Shown in pieces: positions 26,280-38,497 of a stretch of 64,000 bases of DNA (its first letter is position 1; each line of letters begins with the position of its first letter). The DNA is taken from positions 38,454,333-38,518,332 of the forward strand of contig OX419756.1 in assembly GCA_948567375.1 (NCBI GenBank), read 5' to 3'. Made by a program: the position numbers and the translations under genes. The notes below the pieces were generated by a model. That model was not told the DNA's origin. It made no database searches and saw only the letters and a list, made by a program, of their open reading frames with translations. The DNA comes from Lunularia cruciata. Its lineage: Eukaryota; Streptophyta; Marchantiopsida; Lunulariales; Lunulariaceae.

Positions 26280-27130
26280 CCAAATAGACCCTTTTTTAAC
26301 ACTCTTTGTACTCTATAGGGGTCTAGTCATTTCTTGACAAATTTCCTAGGCAATTGGCCCACCTTGTCACTGAACTTGAGGACTAGGTTCTTCTTGTAAG
26401 GTAGGACTTCTTTTGTCTTTCTATAAAAATAATTGTTCCATTTTGCCAAGGTTGTATATTGTGTATAAAATGCCCATAAATATATTTCATGTAGATCATG
26501 AAGTGAAAACACCCTTTCTTCCATGGTTGCTTCCTCTTCACACCAAGACGTCCCATGCAAATGAAAAGTAAGAATTCCAAGAGAATGTATGAAGAACTCT
26601 ATGGGCAGAATAGCCTCTTGCACATAAACAAGTTGGAGGGAGGTGGATCACATAGTTAGTTTGACTATGGTGTGTTAGGCCCAAAGTACACCAACTAATT
26701 TTTGGTCCCAATCAATGGGGTTTAGGCTAACCATCTTTTTAAGGATGGTAAGAAAGATGCTTTTAACACATTCCACCTGGATATTGGCTTGTGGGTGATA
26801 TAGGTTGACCATTTATGTTGGATCCCATATGCAATGGTAAGATTCTGCACTCCTTTGTTGATGAAGTGTAAAAAAATTTTGGAGAAGGGAACACCAAAAT
26901 GGGATATAATAATTTTATGCAAAAATTGGATAGCTATCATAGCCAATTTATTGACAAAGGATTTGGCCTTTACCCAAGTGATATAGTCAACCGCAATGAT
27001 AATATAACAATGGAAAGTGCATTGAGTGGTAGGATTAACAAGCTCCACAAAGTCAAGTCCTCAATTGCCAAAATGATTGGGCCGCCAATACCAAATGAAG
27101 GTACATGTGTATCTAGAGGTTGGTTTCTAG
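26280..27130 (-). pseudogene. Ty3/gypsy integrase, decayed
   Basis: Reads from 27048 downward as an integrase core: a (P)INPTT-like start followed by YIIIAVDYITWVKAKSF, then FLHKIIISHFGVPFSKIF, HFINKGVQNLT and a HKWST..T..P region. This is the usual order of the DDE catalytic core, with key acidic positions partly lost. The 26623-26327 frame matches the C-terminal tail that follows, with EAILPIEFFIHSL and later the KSYL-type basic stretch before a G(K/Q)LPRKF segment. Frame breaks exclude activity. Confidence 0.85.
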
Positions 27131-27799
27131 ATGCATTTGCATATTGTGACCGCCCGGCAAGTATTTCTTTGTGATAATTAGTAAGTAAAGTTTGTTCTCA
27201 CAAAGGTACGAGTCAGAAATGGTCAAACACAAAGTAAATAGTAACAATTAGTTCTTCTTGGTTGCATCTTTAACTCTCAAGTAGAAACCACACCCAAAAG
27301 AGAGTAACAAGCACTCAACAACAACTCTTGTCATGAATTACACATCCATAATCATACTACTTCCAATTCTTTCCAAAAAAAATTTGATTGTGATGATTCA
27401 AATTCTCCTAAAGAAGACTACTTCACTACAAAATGACTACCTTGGAATTTTGTTCCACCTCTCCACTAAAGGCATAATTTCCTTGATCAAATTTTTTTTG
27501 CATCAATCCAATATTGCACCCACCAATGCAGAATACTACCAACACTACAATTCCTCACAAATCCATCAAGGCATTGCTTTGATTTCTATCCAACTCAGGA
27601 TGAAATCAACATTGCAGAATCCAACATCCAACAAGCTCATTTGACTTGCACTTCAAAATTCTCCAAACACTCACAAATACACCCACAATACTGATACTCC
27701 GAATTAAGCTAAAATGATGAGCATTGAGTTCTAGCACTTTGCTTTACTCAACATTGAAAATATAAATACTGAACAATAACATACTAAAAATGTCTCCTT

Positions 27800-29180
27800 T
27801 AAATTGGCAAAGCACTTTGATATCATCAACTTTGATACTTTGATAACTAAAATATCATTTCCTAACAATCTTCAAATCCAAAAATGGCAACCACTCTTCA
27901 TGGAACACAAAACTATTGCACAAGAGGCAGTGTTGGAATTTTTGCACCACAAAAGTCATGCCAAGACATTCCTATTTTATTGTGGAGTAATTTTGTTCAA
28001 TGGAGCTAAGCTGCAGGCTAGCATAATAGATGGGATGTTCTTTCTATTGCTCATTGTATTGAGCTAGAAAATTGCCCATCACCATGTTTGAGGTATCCAC
28101 AAATACATGGAAAGTAAGTTCCCAATTGGGTGTTGCAAGAATAGGTGTGTAGCCAAGTTTTCCTTCAAGGTCTTGGTGCATTGCTTTGTCCATAAGAAGT
28201 ATATTATAGAATGTAGCAATCTATTGAGTTTAGATACAATCTTAGCATACATATGAATATACCATTGTTAGTATCCCATACAACCTCAAAAACCTCAAAA
28301 ACCTCAAAGTACATGTACCATTGTAGGTATGGGTAGTTGTGAGATGACCTATAAATTTTTGGGTCTATTATGATGCTATTTTTGCAAACCAGATGACCTA
28401 AAAGGGGGCCACATGAGACTGCAAATAAACATTTTTGGGGGCTGAGGAAATTTGAACACACCATAGTGGGTCTTTCAAAGTGGCATGTAGTGCCCAAACA
28501 TGGTCATTGTAGGAACTATGGAGATACATGTTTTCAAGATAGAACACAAGTTCTGTTTGGATATCTCCAAAAGAATTCATCATGTAACATTGGAATGTTG
28601 CAAGAGTGTTCTAGAGCCCAAATAGCATTATGCGGTAGGTATAGGTTCCTCACTCAGTTACAAAGGTTTTCTTGTATTGATCTTCTAGGGCAATTGTAAT
28701 TTGGTCATAACCAAGTAGCCCTCATAAAGGAAATACATTGACTATTGGCTACTTTGTCTAGAAACATATCGGTAAATGGGATTGGAAAGTGATCAGGGAT
28801 GGTCTAGGAATTTAATCTGTAAGAATTCATGTAGATTTTCACCTTTCCCATATCCTTTTTAGGGACCACTAAAATTAGTGATGCCCACTCAATTTTTCCT
28901 ATAGGATATATGAACCCACACTTAAATAGTTTATCAAGCTCTTCTTATACTTTTTGAGAGTAAATGGGATTCAGCTTGTATGGCTTAGATTGGATGGGAA
29001 TGGCATCTGCAAGAAGGAGTATATGATGTTGACATATTTTTAGTTTCACACCTATAAGTTCCAAGTAGTTGTAGGCAAAAACATCATGGAGCTTGTGGAA
29101 GATCTTTTGGTATGTAGGTTGTTCATCCCTGCTCACCTTTTTGTTGATTCTTACATATTTAGGAGCCTCTTCTTCATGGG
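27800..29180 (-). pseudogene. Ty3/gypsy reverse transcriptase and RNase H, decayed
   Basis: 29136-28945 matches the reverse-transcriptase entry: HDVFAYNYLELIGV, ICQHHI, PIQSKPYKLNP. Next comes LFKCGFIYPI....WAS.ILVVPKKDMGKVKI, with the arginine-type start of motif A following. Around 28500-28350 is the thumb block PQKCLFAVSCGPLLGHLVCK, including the KC and LLGH(I/V)VC signatures. From about 28110 down the RNase H-like block appears with HVFVDTSN, IYYASLQLSSIEQNYSTIE and LGMTFVVQKFQHCLL. The catalytic YxDD region is scrambled. Order gag-protease-RT-RNase H-integrase is the Ty3/gypsy order. Confidence 0.88.
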
Positions 29181-29699
29181 AAATGTTGAGGTCCTGAATT
29201 TTTATTTTTAATTTAAACGGAGAGGTATAGGCTTAGTTGAGTGTTTGGGAGGTTTCTCCAAAAAATATCATTGCAATGCTTCATCAAGTATTATTTGGTG
29301 TACCTTCTGCTCCTTTTCTAGGCATTTTAGGGTTTTTCCTTTGGTATCAACAAGCAAGTCACCAGCCTACCCAACTGGTTGTTGAGTATGAGAATGAGAT
29401 GGTAGACCCATTTCTTTTCTTGGAGGGAGGAGATGTTGTCAAGTATAGTCTTTGTGGTTGTGTATCAAAGAATAATAGTGTCCTTAGGAAGAGCACCATC
29501 AAGGAAGAAGCGTTCCTTGTTGCCTTCTTTGTCTTGGCAATCAATGTAATCATTGATACAATAGCATGAGGTTTGCAAGATGGCATAGACATGATTTTGT
29601 ATGTAGCCATGAGAACATGCTATGATGGGAGTCGCTATCCACCAATTGGGCAGAGGTGTTGCCAAAATCCAAGAGCAATGTGGAAGAAGTGGTGTCCAA

Positions 29700-30340
29700 A
29701 AACATCCTACAACCTGGTGAACGTTGCAAGGGAAGGGCCAAACAAATTTATCATGTTTTTATTGCTGGCTATATCATACATGCTTTCCTTGCCAATTATC
29801 AACAAATAGTTAGTAATGGTGTCCATGATCTCTTTCTCACTATCCACATGTCTAGGGTTCCATGCATCAATGGTAAAGCTTGGCTTGCACTCATGAATGA
29901 AGTTAGAAGTGTTCTCTATAAAATACATTGGGAGTACCTTGTGATAAAATTTCCTTCCAAAAGTCAACTTACCTATTTGCCAAGAGGTGATCATATCCAC
30001 GTCTACCAACCAAGGAACTCCTAATAAGAGTGGAAACTACGCTTGAGGAGGTATATCTATGATTAAGTAATAGATCAAGAAGGTTTGTTCACCAATTAAC
30101 ACAAGTATTTTTGTTATAAAGCCTATCTAATGTGTTGTCTTCCATCAAGCATTCAAAGGAGAGTGGAAGTTTTGGTCATGCCTTTCAATCAAGGTTTGTA
30201 TAACTCCCTTGGTCATGATGTTTCCTCAAGATCCCAAATCAATTCAACAGTTTGGGATGACATTGCACTCAATTTTTACTAGAATGTTAGGGTTGTGAAC
30301 TTGAGTATACAACATCTGAGCCTCCAATAGGACCATACCA
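29700..30340 (-). pseudogene. Ty3/gypsy retropepsin-like protease, decayed
   Basis: Minus-strand reading gives NILVKIECNVIPNCWIDLGS, equivalent to the hxhDSGAs active-site loop with the alanine segment eroded. Later come ILVLIGEQTFLIYYLIIDIP and PLLLGVPWLVDVDMITSWQI, equivalent to the LLLGRPWL...a..dw..g.l block. Position between gag and reverse transcriptase supports the call. Confidence 0.75.
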
Positions 30341-30749
30341 ATCAAAGTGGTCTATGGGCTCTTTGTAGTCAAAGTCAACATGCATCCCGTAGGTAGAGAT
30401 AACAAAGAATCTATGAGATTGGGTGTTTTCAAGAAGACTTCCTCAATTTGTGGCTCCTTAAAACACACCACAGGCTATTTCTTTGACATGAAGCTTTGAA
30501 GCTTCATGTGTTTGGTAGAAGATACCTTGTAGAGTTTTTGAGTGTGATGTTGGCTTGATTGTTAGCCAAATTGGCAATGATATTTTAGTTTTTTATGAAG
30601 GAAGTAGGGAGTTGCTTTGCCGACATATCAAACATAAGGATTGCAACATGATACATTTTGAGGATAGATTGCAAGGTCTCTTCCCATATGATCTCATTAT
30701 CAAAGTCCATAAAGGAGTAGTCTTTTGAGTCAAAAGTAATAGTTGGGTC

Positions 30750-31495
30750 TGTAACACCTATTGGTGCATGTATGCTCTACATAGATATTAAGTTTAGTAT
30801 TGCAAGTAGTGGAGGAATATTTTCTATAAGGAGTTTAGCTAAGGTTTTACATTATTCATGATTAGCTAGAGTTAGTCCTAGCTAAGATAAAGATGCCTCT
30901 ATTCTAGAGGAAGGGAAAAGAGTGAGAACCACTACTTTGTCTTGCACCGTATTGACTTGGTATTTATCTGATTGGAAGGAAAGAGCTGAGAATTCTTGGG
31001 CCCACAAGCCTTGTTTGTGTAAATTTTTTCTATAGTCCAAGGATAGCCTATGTGAAGGAATCCTTGACTTAGCTGGTAGGTGAGGATAAGACCACCTACT
31101 CATGGGATTATTCCCATGTGCTTGGATTTTCCTTTGAATTTTTGACTTTATTTGACTTTTAGTCTAGTAACTTGAGTTACTATGGTAATTAATAGTTACT
31201 TTAATGTGTAACTTTTTCACAAGTATATAAGCTAGGGGTGAGCAGGTACTCATCATCCTTTCATTTGCAACAATCTTTCTCTCATTGCGTTCTCTAGTGA
31301 GCAATATCTTGAGCTTGGAAGTGCCTTGGAGTTCTAGCCTTGGAGGAATGTGATAGAGTTTGAGTTCCTTGCCTTCTTAGTCCATGGTGCATTACCTTAA
31401 TAGCCATTAGAGATTCATCCTAAGTGAGAGACAAGCTGGCTCAAAGATTAAGTACTGCATAAGTGTAGGATTGTGTTGTGAGGAAGACATTGGCC
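30750..31495 (+). mobile_element. Probable solo LTR inside the Ty3/gypsy element
   Basis: A block of about 745 bp separates the gag zinc-knuckle region from the protease region and is not readable as coding on the minus strand. It starts TGTAACACCTATTGG, typical of plant gypsy LTR starts. Near 31224 it has TATATAAGCTAGGGGTGAGC, a TATA-box-like sequence, followed by a TC-rich leader-like stretch (TCATCATCCTTTCATTTGCA) and ends in ...GACA. This layout fits U3-R-U5 in plus orientation, opposite to the host element. The right end (GAAGACA or GTGAGACA) and a target duplication could not be fixed. Confidence 0.4.
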
Positions 31496-33190
31496 TCTAG
31501 TGAGACACCATCCTTAATTGATATTTTCTCTCCTTTTGTGAGAACTTCTTCAATGATGATGAAATGCATGTTCTCATTGGGGCCGATGTTATTAGGTTGT
31601 TCATTCCATGCAAGCACTCCACATGCTTGAGTGACAAAATTTTAGAACTTTGGACATTGTGCCATAGTATGCGCTCTAGAACAAAATGCAGAACATGTGG
31701 ATTTGTTGGAGCATTGGTTTGCATAGTGATTTTTGCTACAAATGTGAACAAATATCATGGCTAATTGACCCAAACCCTTGTTTATTTCCTCTTCCTCCTT
31801 GGAAAGGTGGATCCCATAAGTGCTAGTTGAAGGTGTTTTGTGGCAAGATAGTATCCACTGCATGTGTTTTCTCTTCACAAGCTTCTTGCCACCTTTGTAG
31901 TGTTCTACAATCTACCATTGTGTGCCCATACCTTCCACAATGGATATAAAAATTTGGAATGTCTAGGGTAGCATACTATGTATTTTGTGCCCCTATCTCA
32001 AGCATCATGTACATGAGATTTTGCCCTTGGTGGTAGTGTTAACCAGATTTCTCTCTTGGAATTGTTGTGCAAAATGAAGAGTCTCAAGGCATCCCAACTT
32101 GACTAGGATGTCCTCCATTTTAGTGGTTTTTAGGGGAACCAATTGTAGCTATAGGAGCATGTTGTGCCAAGGGTATTACAATCATTATTGTAGGAGGAAG
32201 TATGGACTATTGATTATATATTGGTATTGATTGCAATACCACATACATGCCTAGTGTGGCTATAAAATCTTTCCCTAGAAGTAGTTGGATTATGGGAATC
32301 CTTGAGTGACAGCATATGGGTTATGTGTTACACTACCCTTGAAGCCAGGTACAATAGAGCATGGATCTGGTAGGGTTATGTCCTATTCGTTAGCTTGAGC
32401 CAATGGCGTGCTTCTTTGAATGCTTAGGCTAGAGTTGTAGCCTTGTTGTACATTAGAAACTTTTGAATATCCTCAACTAGATCATCCTTAAACCAATTCA
32501 GTGCTATTATAGGGTTTGGAGCTGGTTTGATCATTGAAGATATGTATTGGAACCTTTGAATAAATGATTGTATGGTTTCATTGTACATTTTGTGAAGTCT
32601 GTTTATTTTGTTCTTGAGTTGTTCTTATTGTTGAGATGAGATGTATTCTTGTCATCCTTTTTCCCACATTAATGCATAGCTCATTCTTGTGGCATGATTA
32701 AGGCCATTGAACTTGTATTGCACAATTCTAATAAAACATTGGCCAATTTTTTGTGCCATGATAGCATCATCCAAGATGTTTTGTGCCATGCAAATGTTTT
32801 CAAACATTTGGAAAAATGACTTGAAGTCTTCTTGTCCTCTACTACCATTCCAAGAAATATGCAATTATTTCCTACTTTGGCCATGGAAGTCATTGTAATA
32901 GGGGTAACATGGATTGTAGGAGTTGGAGTAGGTGTTGTTGTAGGAGTGTGTATTTTTGTAGGGTGTGAAGAAATGGTAGATGGGTATCCTTGGGTAGAAG
33001 TGATTGCCATCAATGGGAATATTACTTGGTTTAGAGGTGATGCTTTCTTTGCACTTAATTTTTTGTCTGTTGTTACAAGGAGTATTGTCTCCTCCAAATT
33101 TACAACTATATTATTGGTGAGAGTGTAAGGTAATGCTTCCCCCAAACTAAAAAAACACCATGGCCTCATGGGGTGGCAATGAGTCGACAT
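31496..33190 (-). pseudogene. Ty3/gypsy gag, decayed, two zinc-knuckle remnants
   Basis: From 33190 downward: a Pro/Thr-rich linker near 33000-32880 (TPTTTPTPTPTIHVTPIT), then the capsid-like region 32864-32652 (GSRGQEDFKSFFQMFENIC, DDAIMAQKIGQCF) and continuing IQSFIQRFQYISSMI. Farther down are two nucleic-acid-binding remnants: HCGRYGHTMVDC near 31920 and HYANQCSNKSTCSAFC followed by AHTMAQCPKF near 31780-31640, the second of CCHC type. Frames shift several times. Gag binds and packages the element RNA; this copy cannot. Confidence 0.78.
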
Positions 33191-33232
33191 GACCAGAGTT
33201 CATTGTAGAAGGAAGTGGAGAGGACATACAAA

Positions 33233-33251
33233 TCAGCCAACGGTGGTGCCA
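33233..33251 (-). other. Primer-binding-like site (tRNA-Asp type)
   Basis: On the minus strand TGGCACCACCGTTGGCTGA follows the LTR end by four Ts. It resembles the tRNA-Asp primer site TGGCGCCGTTGCC used by many Athila/Tat-type Ty3 elements, allowing for a small ACC insertion and substitutions. Position between the LTR end at 33256 and gag supports it. Confidence 0.55.
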
Positions 33252-33255
33252 AAAA

Positions 33256-34146
33256 TGTTGGTTGGGTTATCCTATCTCATAGTGGAAATGTGTGAATGCT
33301 ATGGGGTGAGGAAAGCAATGGTACAATCCTTGCATGGCATGGAGAAGTAATGTAGGCATGGCTCTCATAGCAAGTCATAATTCCAATCATGTTCCATCCT
33401 TTAATGCTCTTCAATCCAATTGAAAAGGTTCCCTCTCAAGTCCCATTTATTCCTCTCTCTCTCTTCTCTCTCTCATCTCATGGATGATTGTGAAGTGACT
33501 CAACTCTCAATTCTAGTGTAAGAAGCCAAGTTTCTTGCTCTCAATCACCGCACTTGCATAATAGATTGCACACTTCTTTCTTTTAGACTACAAAGAATGG
33601 CTTCATGGAGGTCTTCCTCAAAGGCCTCTAAATAACACCATGTGTCCTATCAAATTTGGGTTGGGTCCAAAGGCAAAAGATAAACAACAACAAAGGTTGA
33701 CTAAGACTTTAAAATCCTAAGCTCACTCAAATTTGAGAATGAAATCACTATATGAAAAGTCAATTTGATGAGTGTGCACTTGCTTTTATAGCCAGATTTT
33801 TTGTCATCATTATTCAATGACTTAGAAGTTGGTGAACACTCCCTCTCCACATATGCAAAGCCCTTAGTGGATAGTGAAACATTTCTTCAATGGTCCTGCT
33901 GACACATGTAAAGCCTTGTTGAATGCAAAAATACTCCTTGAATGCAAAAAGTCTTTGGTGACAATTCTTTATCTAGTGGTGGTGCATTCAAATTTTTGTA
34001 CAATCTTTGGATCCAAAGGTACTCAGGTACAAATATTTTTGGGTATGAATGTACTCTAACTTGAGTTCTTTGCCTCCAACCACCCCTTGGGTTTAACTTT
34101 TTTGCATCTTCTCTTTTTGAGTGCCTTTTGATTTGTGCTTCTTCCA
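33256..34146 (-). repeat. 5' LTR of the Ty3/gypsy element (outer end uncertain)
   Basis: Starts on the plus strand as TGTTGGTTGGGTTATCC, the mirror of a ...CCAACA LTR 3' end, directly beside the primer-binding-like site. It contains a (CT)-rich tract at 33452-33478. The outer boundary is a guess: TTCAT, the five bases before the LTR-like end at 17851, recurs at 34147-34151 right after CA. Chance occurrence is possible. Confidence 0.45.
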
Positions 34147-34720
34147 TTCATACCTTTGCATAAACAAACACAACTCCAAAGGATACTTCAACTCAGAAAT
34201 TTCACTTCTAGATAGTAAATTATTCTTTCATATATTTACAAGGGTAAGATTGATAAAAAAAACAAAATTTGTGAAGATATGTGCACCACAAATATCTTAC
34301 TAAAATAATAAGATATTCTAAGAAAAATTCAAACACCAAAGCTAGCATTCTACTCATGGTTCTCCAAGGAAAAAAGTTTCTCCCATTCTTTCTAGATTGA
34401 CACATCTAAGATATATATAAGAAATATAAAAGAAACATAATCTCCCCATTCATGTCCTAATATGAATAAGAATATAATAAAATTCCAAGATCTATCACTC
34501 AAATTTATAAAATAAAAAATAATTTAGTTGCTAGCTACTAAGTTTTTAAGGCTGGTCTTAATATTAGTAAGTCCAAATAGTAGATTAGTGACAAAGGATT
34601 TTAGCGCCACAATCCTTAGAAAGTGTATGTTTTGTATAATTGATGCAAATTATATTACTTACGCTAAGTCAAAGGTTGATTAAGTTCAACTTTTTCATCC
34701 TTTACTAGCACTATGTTAAT

Positions 34721-34985
34721 GAGAAATTTCACAATATGACCTATTTCAAGGGTTATTTCACCTTATGATCTTGTTTATGTGTATTTCACCATCTGACCCC
34801 TATTTAATAAAATTTTGTGCTTGAGTGTCTACACACAAGAGTCACTTGTGAACGAAAGACTTGCACATGAAATTGCACAGGTGTAAAGATATCTACACCT
34901 AAAGTGATGTACCAGTCCCATTTTGACATAATTCCTTTTCAGATGTGGACCTCTGCACCACTAGACCTTAGAACTACACTGATGC
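34721..34985 (+). repeat. Left terminal inverted repeat of the MULE
   Basis: Begins GAGAAATTTCACAATATGACC. Pairs colinearly with the reverse complement of 38225-38488, with visible substitutions and small indels throughout, indicating an old insertion. Confidence 0.85.
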
Positions 34986-35161
34986 AAATAGAGAATTGGG
35001 CAGAACATGGTTGTAAGTTTTATCTAACTAGACAAGGAGACTAGAGAAACACATTAAGCTTGCAAAGGAATTAGATAAGAGGATCTAATTCAATGAATCA
35101 AGTATATGAAATTGATCAGTAATCAAGATAAATCAATAAGAAGAAATTAGATGCTCTTTTT

Positions 35162-35238
35162 TGTTAAGAAAATCAAAATCAAAATTAAAATCAAAATCAA
35201 AATTAAAATCAAAATCAAATTGGAAATCAAAATCAAGG
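35162..35238. repeat. AAAATC/AAAATT hexamer minisatellite
   Basis: About 11 consecutive hexamers of AAAATC with AAAATT variants, inside the MULE. It accounts for the A-rich run without a gene. Confidence 0.9.
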
Positions 35239-36639
35239 TGTGTTGTACAAATCAATCATCTCAAACAAAAAATATTCATATGACTCTTGAGAAGAAATTG
35301 TGTGAAAACAAGATATTATAGCATGCAGACCATCTTTGAGATGGAAAAAATGCATATCAATCAGCACCTCCAAGGATTCTTGATCTCCTTTCCCTCCTTT
35401 CCCATCACTTCTTAGCCTTCTTTCTTTGCCTCAATAATCTATAGTTTTTTCCTTCCTTCTTCAAACTTCTCCTTGGTTCTCCTAGGTATTTTCCTATTAT
35501 TTTATCTCCAAATTCAAGAAAGTATGGTTCAAATTTTGATGGACATAGAGGAATCAAGCTCATTAGTGAGACACCTTAAAATCCCAAATGAGAGTCTCAC
35601 ATATCCAATCCAATCAAGTGCATATTAGAAATAAATCACATCAAAATCAAGATAAATTAAATTTCATTTCAACACCTAGTGTCCACAACCCTATTCCACT
35701 TTATCATGGCATTGCATCAAGGACAATAGAATCAAAAAGACATCTAATTTTAAATTCATTATCTCACTCATGAAAAACAAATGTACACACTTCATACGAC
35801 CACAATACTTGATACAAGTAGAAACCAAAAAGAGTCTTAATTTTACACAAGCTAAAGATTTCACCACAACAAGCACAAATTCTAAACATTTTATTGTGCA
35901 GATCTCAAACCTAGACTTCATCTTTGAGTCCAATTGCCACACACAAAGCACAACTTAATATCTAAGCTCATTCCGCAAACTTGTAAAGCAATCTATAGAC
36001 TTGAGTAGCATGAAGCTCACACTTGGAGCTGAGCTTTCCATGACCTTGGGCAACATGTCACATAATTCATCACTCAATCCTTCAAAACTTTGCATGGACC
36101 AAACTAAGTTTGATTACTACAAAGTAAAAAAAAAAAAAGCTTCCACCAAGATCTATCTATCATACAAGTAGAATACATGAGCTAAACAACATATCTAAAT
36201 CAACAAATAGAAGATCCTACCTACATTAGTCAAAAAAATGGCACATGAAACAAGATTAATTGCTCCTCTACCTTTCAACAAGTAATGAAGTCAAATAATG
36301 GCAAATGATAAGACAAAACCACAATAACTTGGAAATAATCTCTATGAAAGGAATAAAGTGCATCAAAAGAAACTTGAGCTGATTGCTAACAACTCATATA
36401 GCAAACATACAAACTATGCTTATTTAACCTACATAATCAACACTAAAACATATTATGCAATAATTCATTGGACAGTTGAAGAAGCAAGAGACATATGTAC
36501 CACCAAGACTTGTTTTCCACTTTCCACTTCATGTCACTTCTTTTGGGGTCTACTATATGGTTGTTTGATAACATGCGGTGCAATGTTATCCTCTCAAGAT
36601 TTTTTGAGATTGATGGGATGATACAATCAAGTATAGAAC

Positions 36640-37500
36640 CAAATTTTGAAGTGGTTTACACGGGTTGGTGATAATGGTGAGAATTTCACTTTGAAGGCAA
36701 AATCAATAGCATGGCCAAAAGGTGATGATAGAAAAATCTAAAATGTAACAATGGGCCATCCTTATCATAACTTGATAGTAGTGTCAAAAAATATCTCATA
36801 CTTGATGATCCCATAATTCAAGTCAAAGAAATTTGGAATCACGTGATAAACTTGAGAATCTTCCAACTCTTCATTGAAATATTAATAAGTTTGGTCACTT
36901 TGTAGCAATAGCCCCATGATTGTAAAATAAATCCATCTGATTATCATAGATCTTGTTGATCATCTCAATGGCAAGCTTCTCACAAATTTCTCTTTTGATT
37001 GAATTTGCAATTTCCACAAGATTAGAGATGACATGGCAAAATCAAAGACCAAAAGTGCCATAGATGGCCCAATAATGATGAAAAATATTTTCAATGTATC
37101 TTGTTACCACAAAAGTTTTCTCCACCACCTTCTTCAATGCTTCTTGGAAAGAGAAACATTGCATATGCGCATGTCCATGTGCAATCAATCTCAAATTTGT
37201 TGCCAATATTCTCCACAATGTGACAGCAATATCAAAAATTCTGTGCAAGGAGAAGGACTTTGGCACACACTTCAATTAAGCCTTTTTATCTATCATTAAT
37301 GATTATCATTTCAAAAGAGTTTATGTTTTGAATTGCTTGCTTCAATTGTGCAATAAAGAAACTATAGGTCCACTCATATTCATTTGGTGCCAATCCCCAA
37401 GCTAAGATCACCAATTTTCTCTCAGAATTCATCCCTACCACCAAAAAAATTTGTTGGATGAAGCAATTCTTTGTGAAAGTTGCATCTACCACCATAATTT
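36640..37500 (-). pseudogene. MULE transposase remnant
   Basis: The 37495-37286 frame reads MVVDATFTKNCFIQQIFLVV, then LVILAWGLAPNEYEWTYSFF and QLKQAIQ.....EMIIINDR. These correspond to the D of the VDGTHL-type block, the A..ENxxSWxWFL block and the I(I/V)SDR block of MULE transposases. The next segment (37275-37042) continues with a CCH(I)-like and HA.....F..ALKK region. Stops separate the pieces and the gene is dead. It lies inside the TIRs, which confirms the family. Confidence 0.75.
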
Positions 37501-38224
37501 TTTACATATGAATGAGAGTGTGGCATGGAGCTCCAAGACTGACAAAAATCCTCTCACAATGTTGAATCATGCTATTGACTTTCAAAGTTTCCACTTGTTT
37601 GAGAAAAGTAAATGTCTTAGGATCGATCTCAATGACACTGTCCGCATAGCTTTGTGTGATCTAGAACAAATCACTTTGAGTATATATAGACTCTTGTAGC
37701 AATACTTCTTTTTCTTTTGCAATTGTACAATAACTATGTTCAATGTATAATGTTATAAATGTTATAAACTATATATAACTTCTTGAAGTAGGCTTCAATG
37801 GTCTTTGGCTTCAATTTTGAATTCATTTTCAATGGTCCTTCTCAAAGTTTCTCAATCATCCACTTGTGATTGCATTGAGATCCTTTGGTCTTGCTAAAAT
37901 TCCTTAGCAAGAATTACCTATGTTCAATTGCATAACTTTACTTCTTGTGTTTGTTTGTAAAAGATAACTCAAAGATTGTAAGGGAAATCTGAATCTCTTT
38001 GGGTCCCATGACACTTTAGAACCATTCTTTTGTTATTGCGGTACTTATTGTCAAAGCTATAATTGTTCACAACATCATGGTTGTGAGCAATAAGTTTGAC
38101 ATTGTCTTAAGAGTCATACATATCACACACAAAAAGCTTTGGATATTAACAAGCTTCAAGTTAAGACCATATGGGGAGCATGATCACAAAGTGTTTCATA
38201 AATATAGCATGTAATACACATTAT

Positions 38225-38488
38225 GTATATGGAGTCTTTCCATGAATGCAACGCTAAAGTTTGGTGGTATAGAGGTCTGTACTTGAAGGGAAACATGTCA
38301 AAATGGGGCTGGTGTGTCATTTTAGGTGTCAAGTTCTTTACACAAGTGCAATTTCACATGCAAAACTCTCATTCACAATTGACTCTTGCTAGCAAAAATT
38401 TTTCAATAGGATCATATGGTGAAATACACATAAACAAGGTCATATAGTAAAATATTGCTTGAAATAGGATCATATTGTGAAATTGCTC
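38225..38488 (-). repeat. Right terminal inverted repeat of the MULE
   Basis: Read on the minus strand from 38488 it begins GAGCAATTTCACAATATGATCC and runs colinearly with the left repeat. The plus-strand frame across it is spurious. Confidence 0.85.
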
Positions 38489-38497
38489 TATGGTTAT

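Larger units (their letters stand above)
34712..38497. mobile_element. Mutator-like (MULE) transposon with long TIRs
   Basis: The element is 34721-38488 (3,768 bp). Its left end (34721-34985) and right end (38225-38488) are inverted repeats of about 265 bp. They are colinear from GAGAAATTTCACAATATGA (right end GAGCAATTTCACAATATGA) through CTTGTTTATGTGTATTTCACC, GAAATTGCAC and CCCATTTTGACAT to the AAGACC/TAGACC(T)CT region. Flanks are TATGTTAAT (34712-34720) and TATGGTTAT (38489-38497), a 9-bp target duplication with two changes, the MULE size. A transposase remnant lies inside. Confidence 0.88.
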
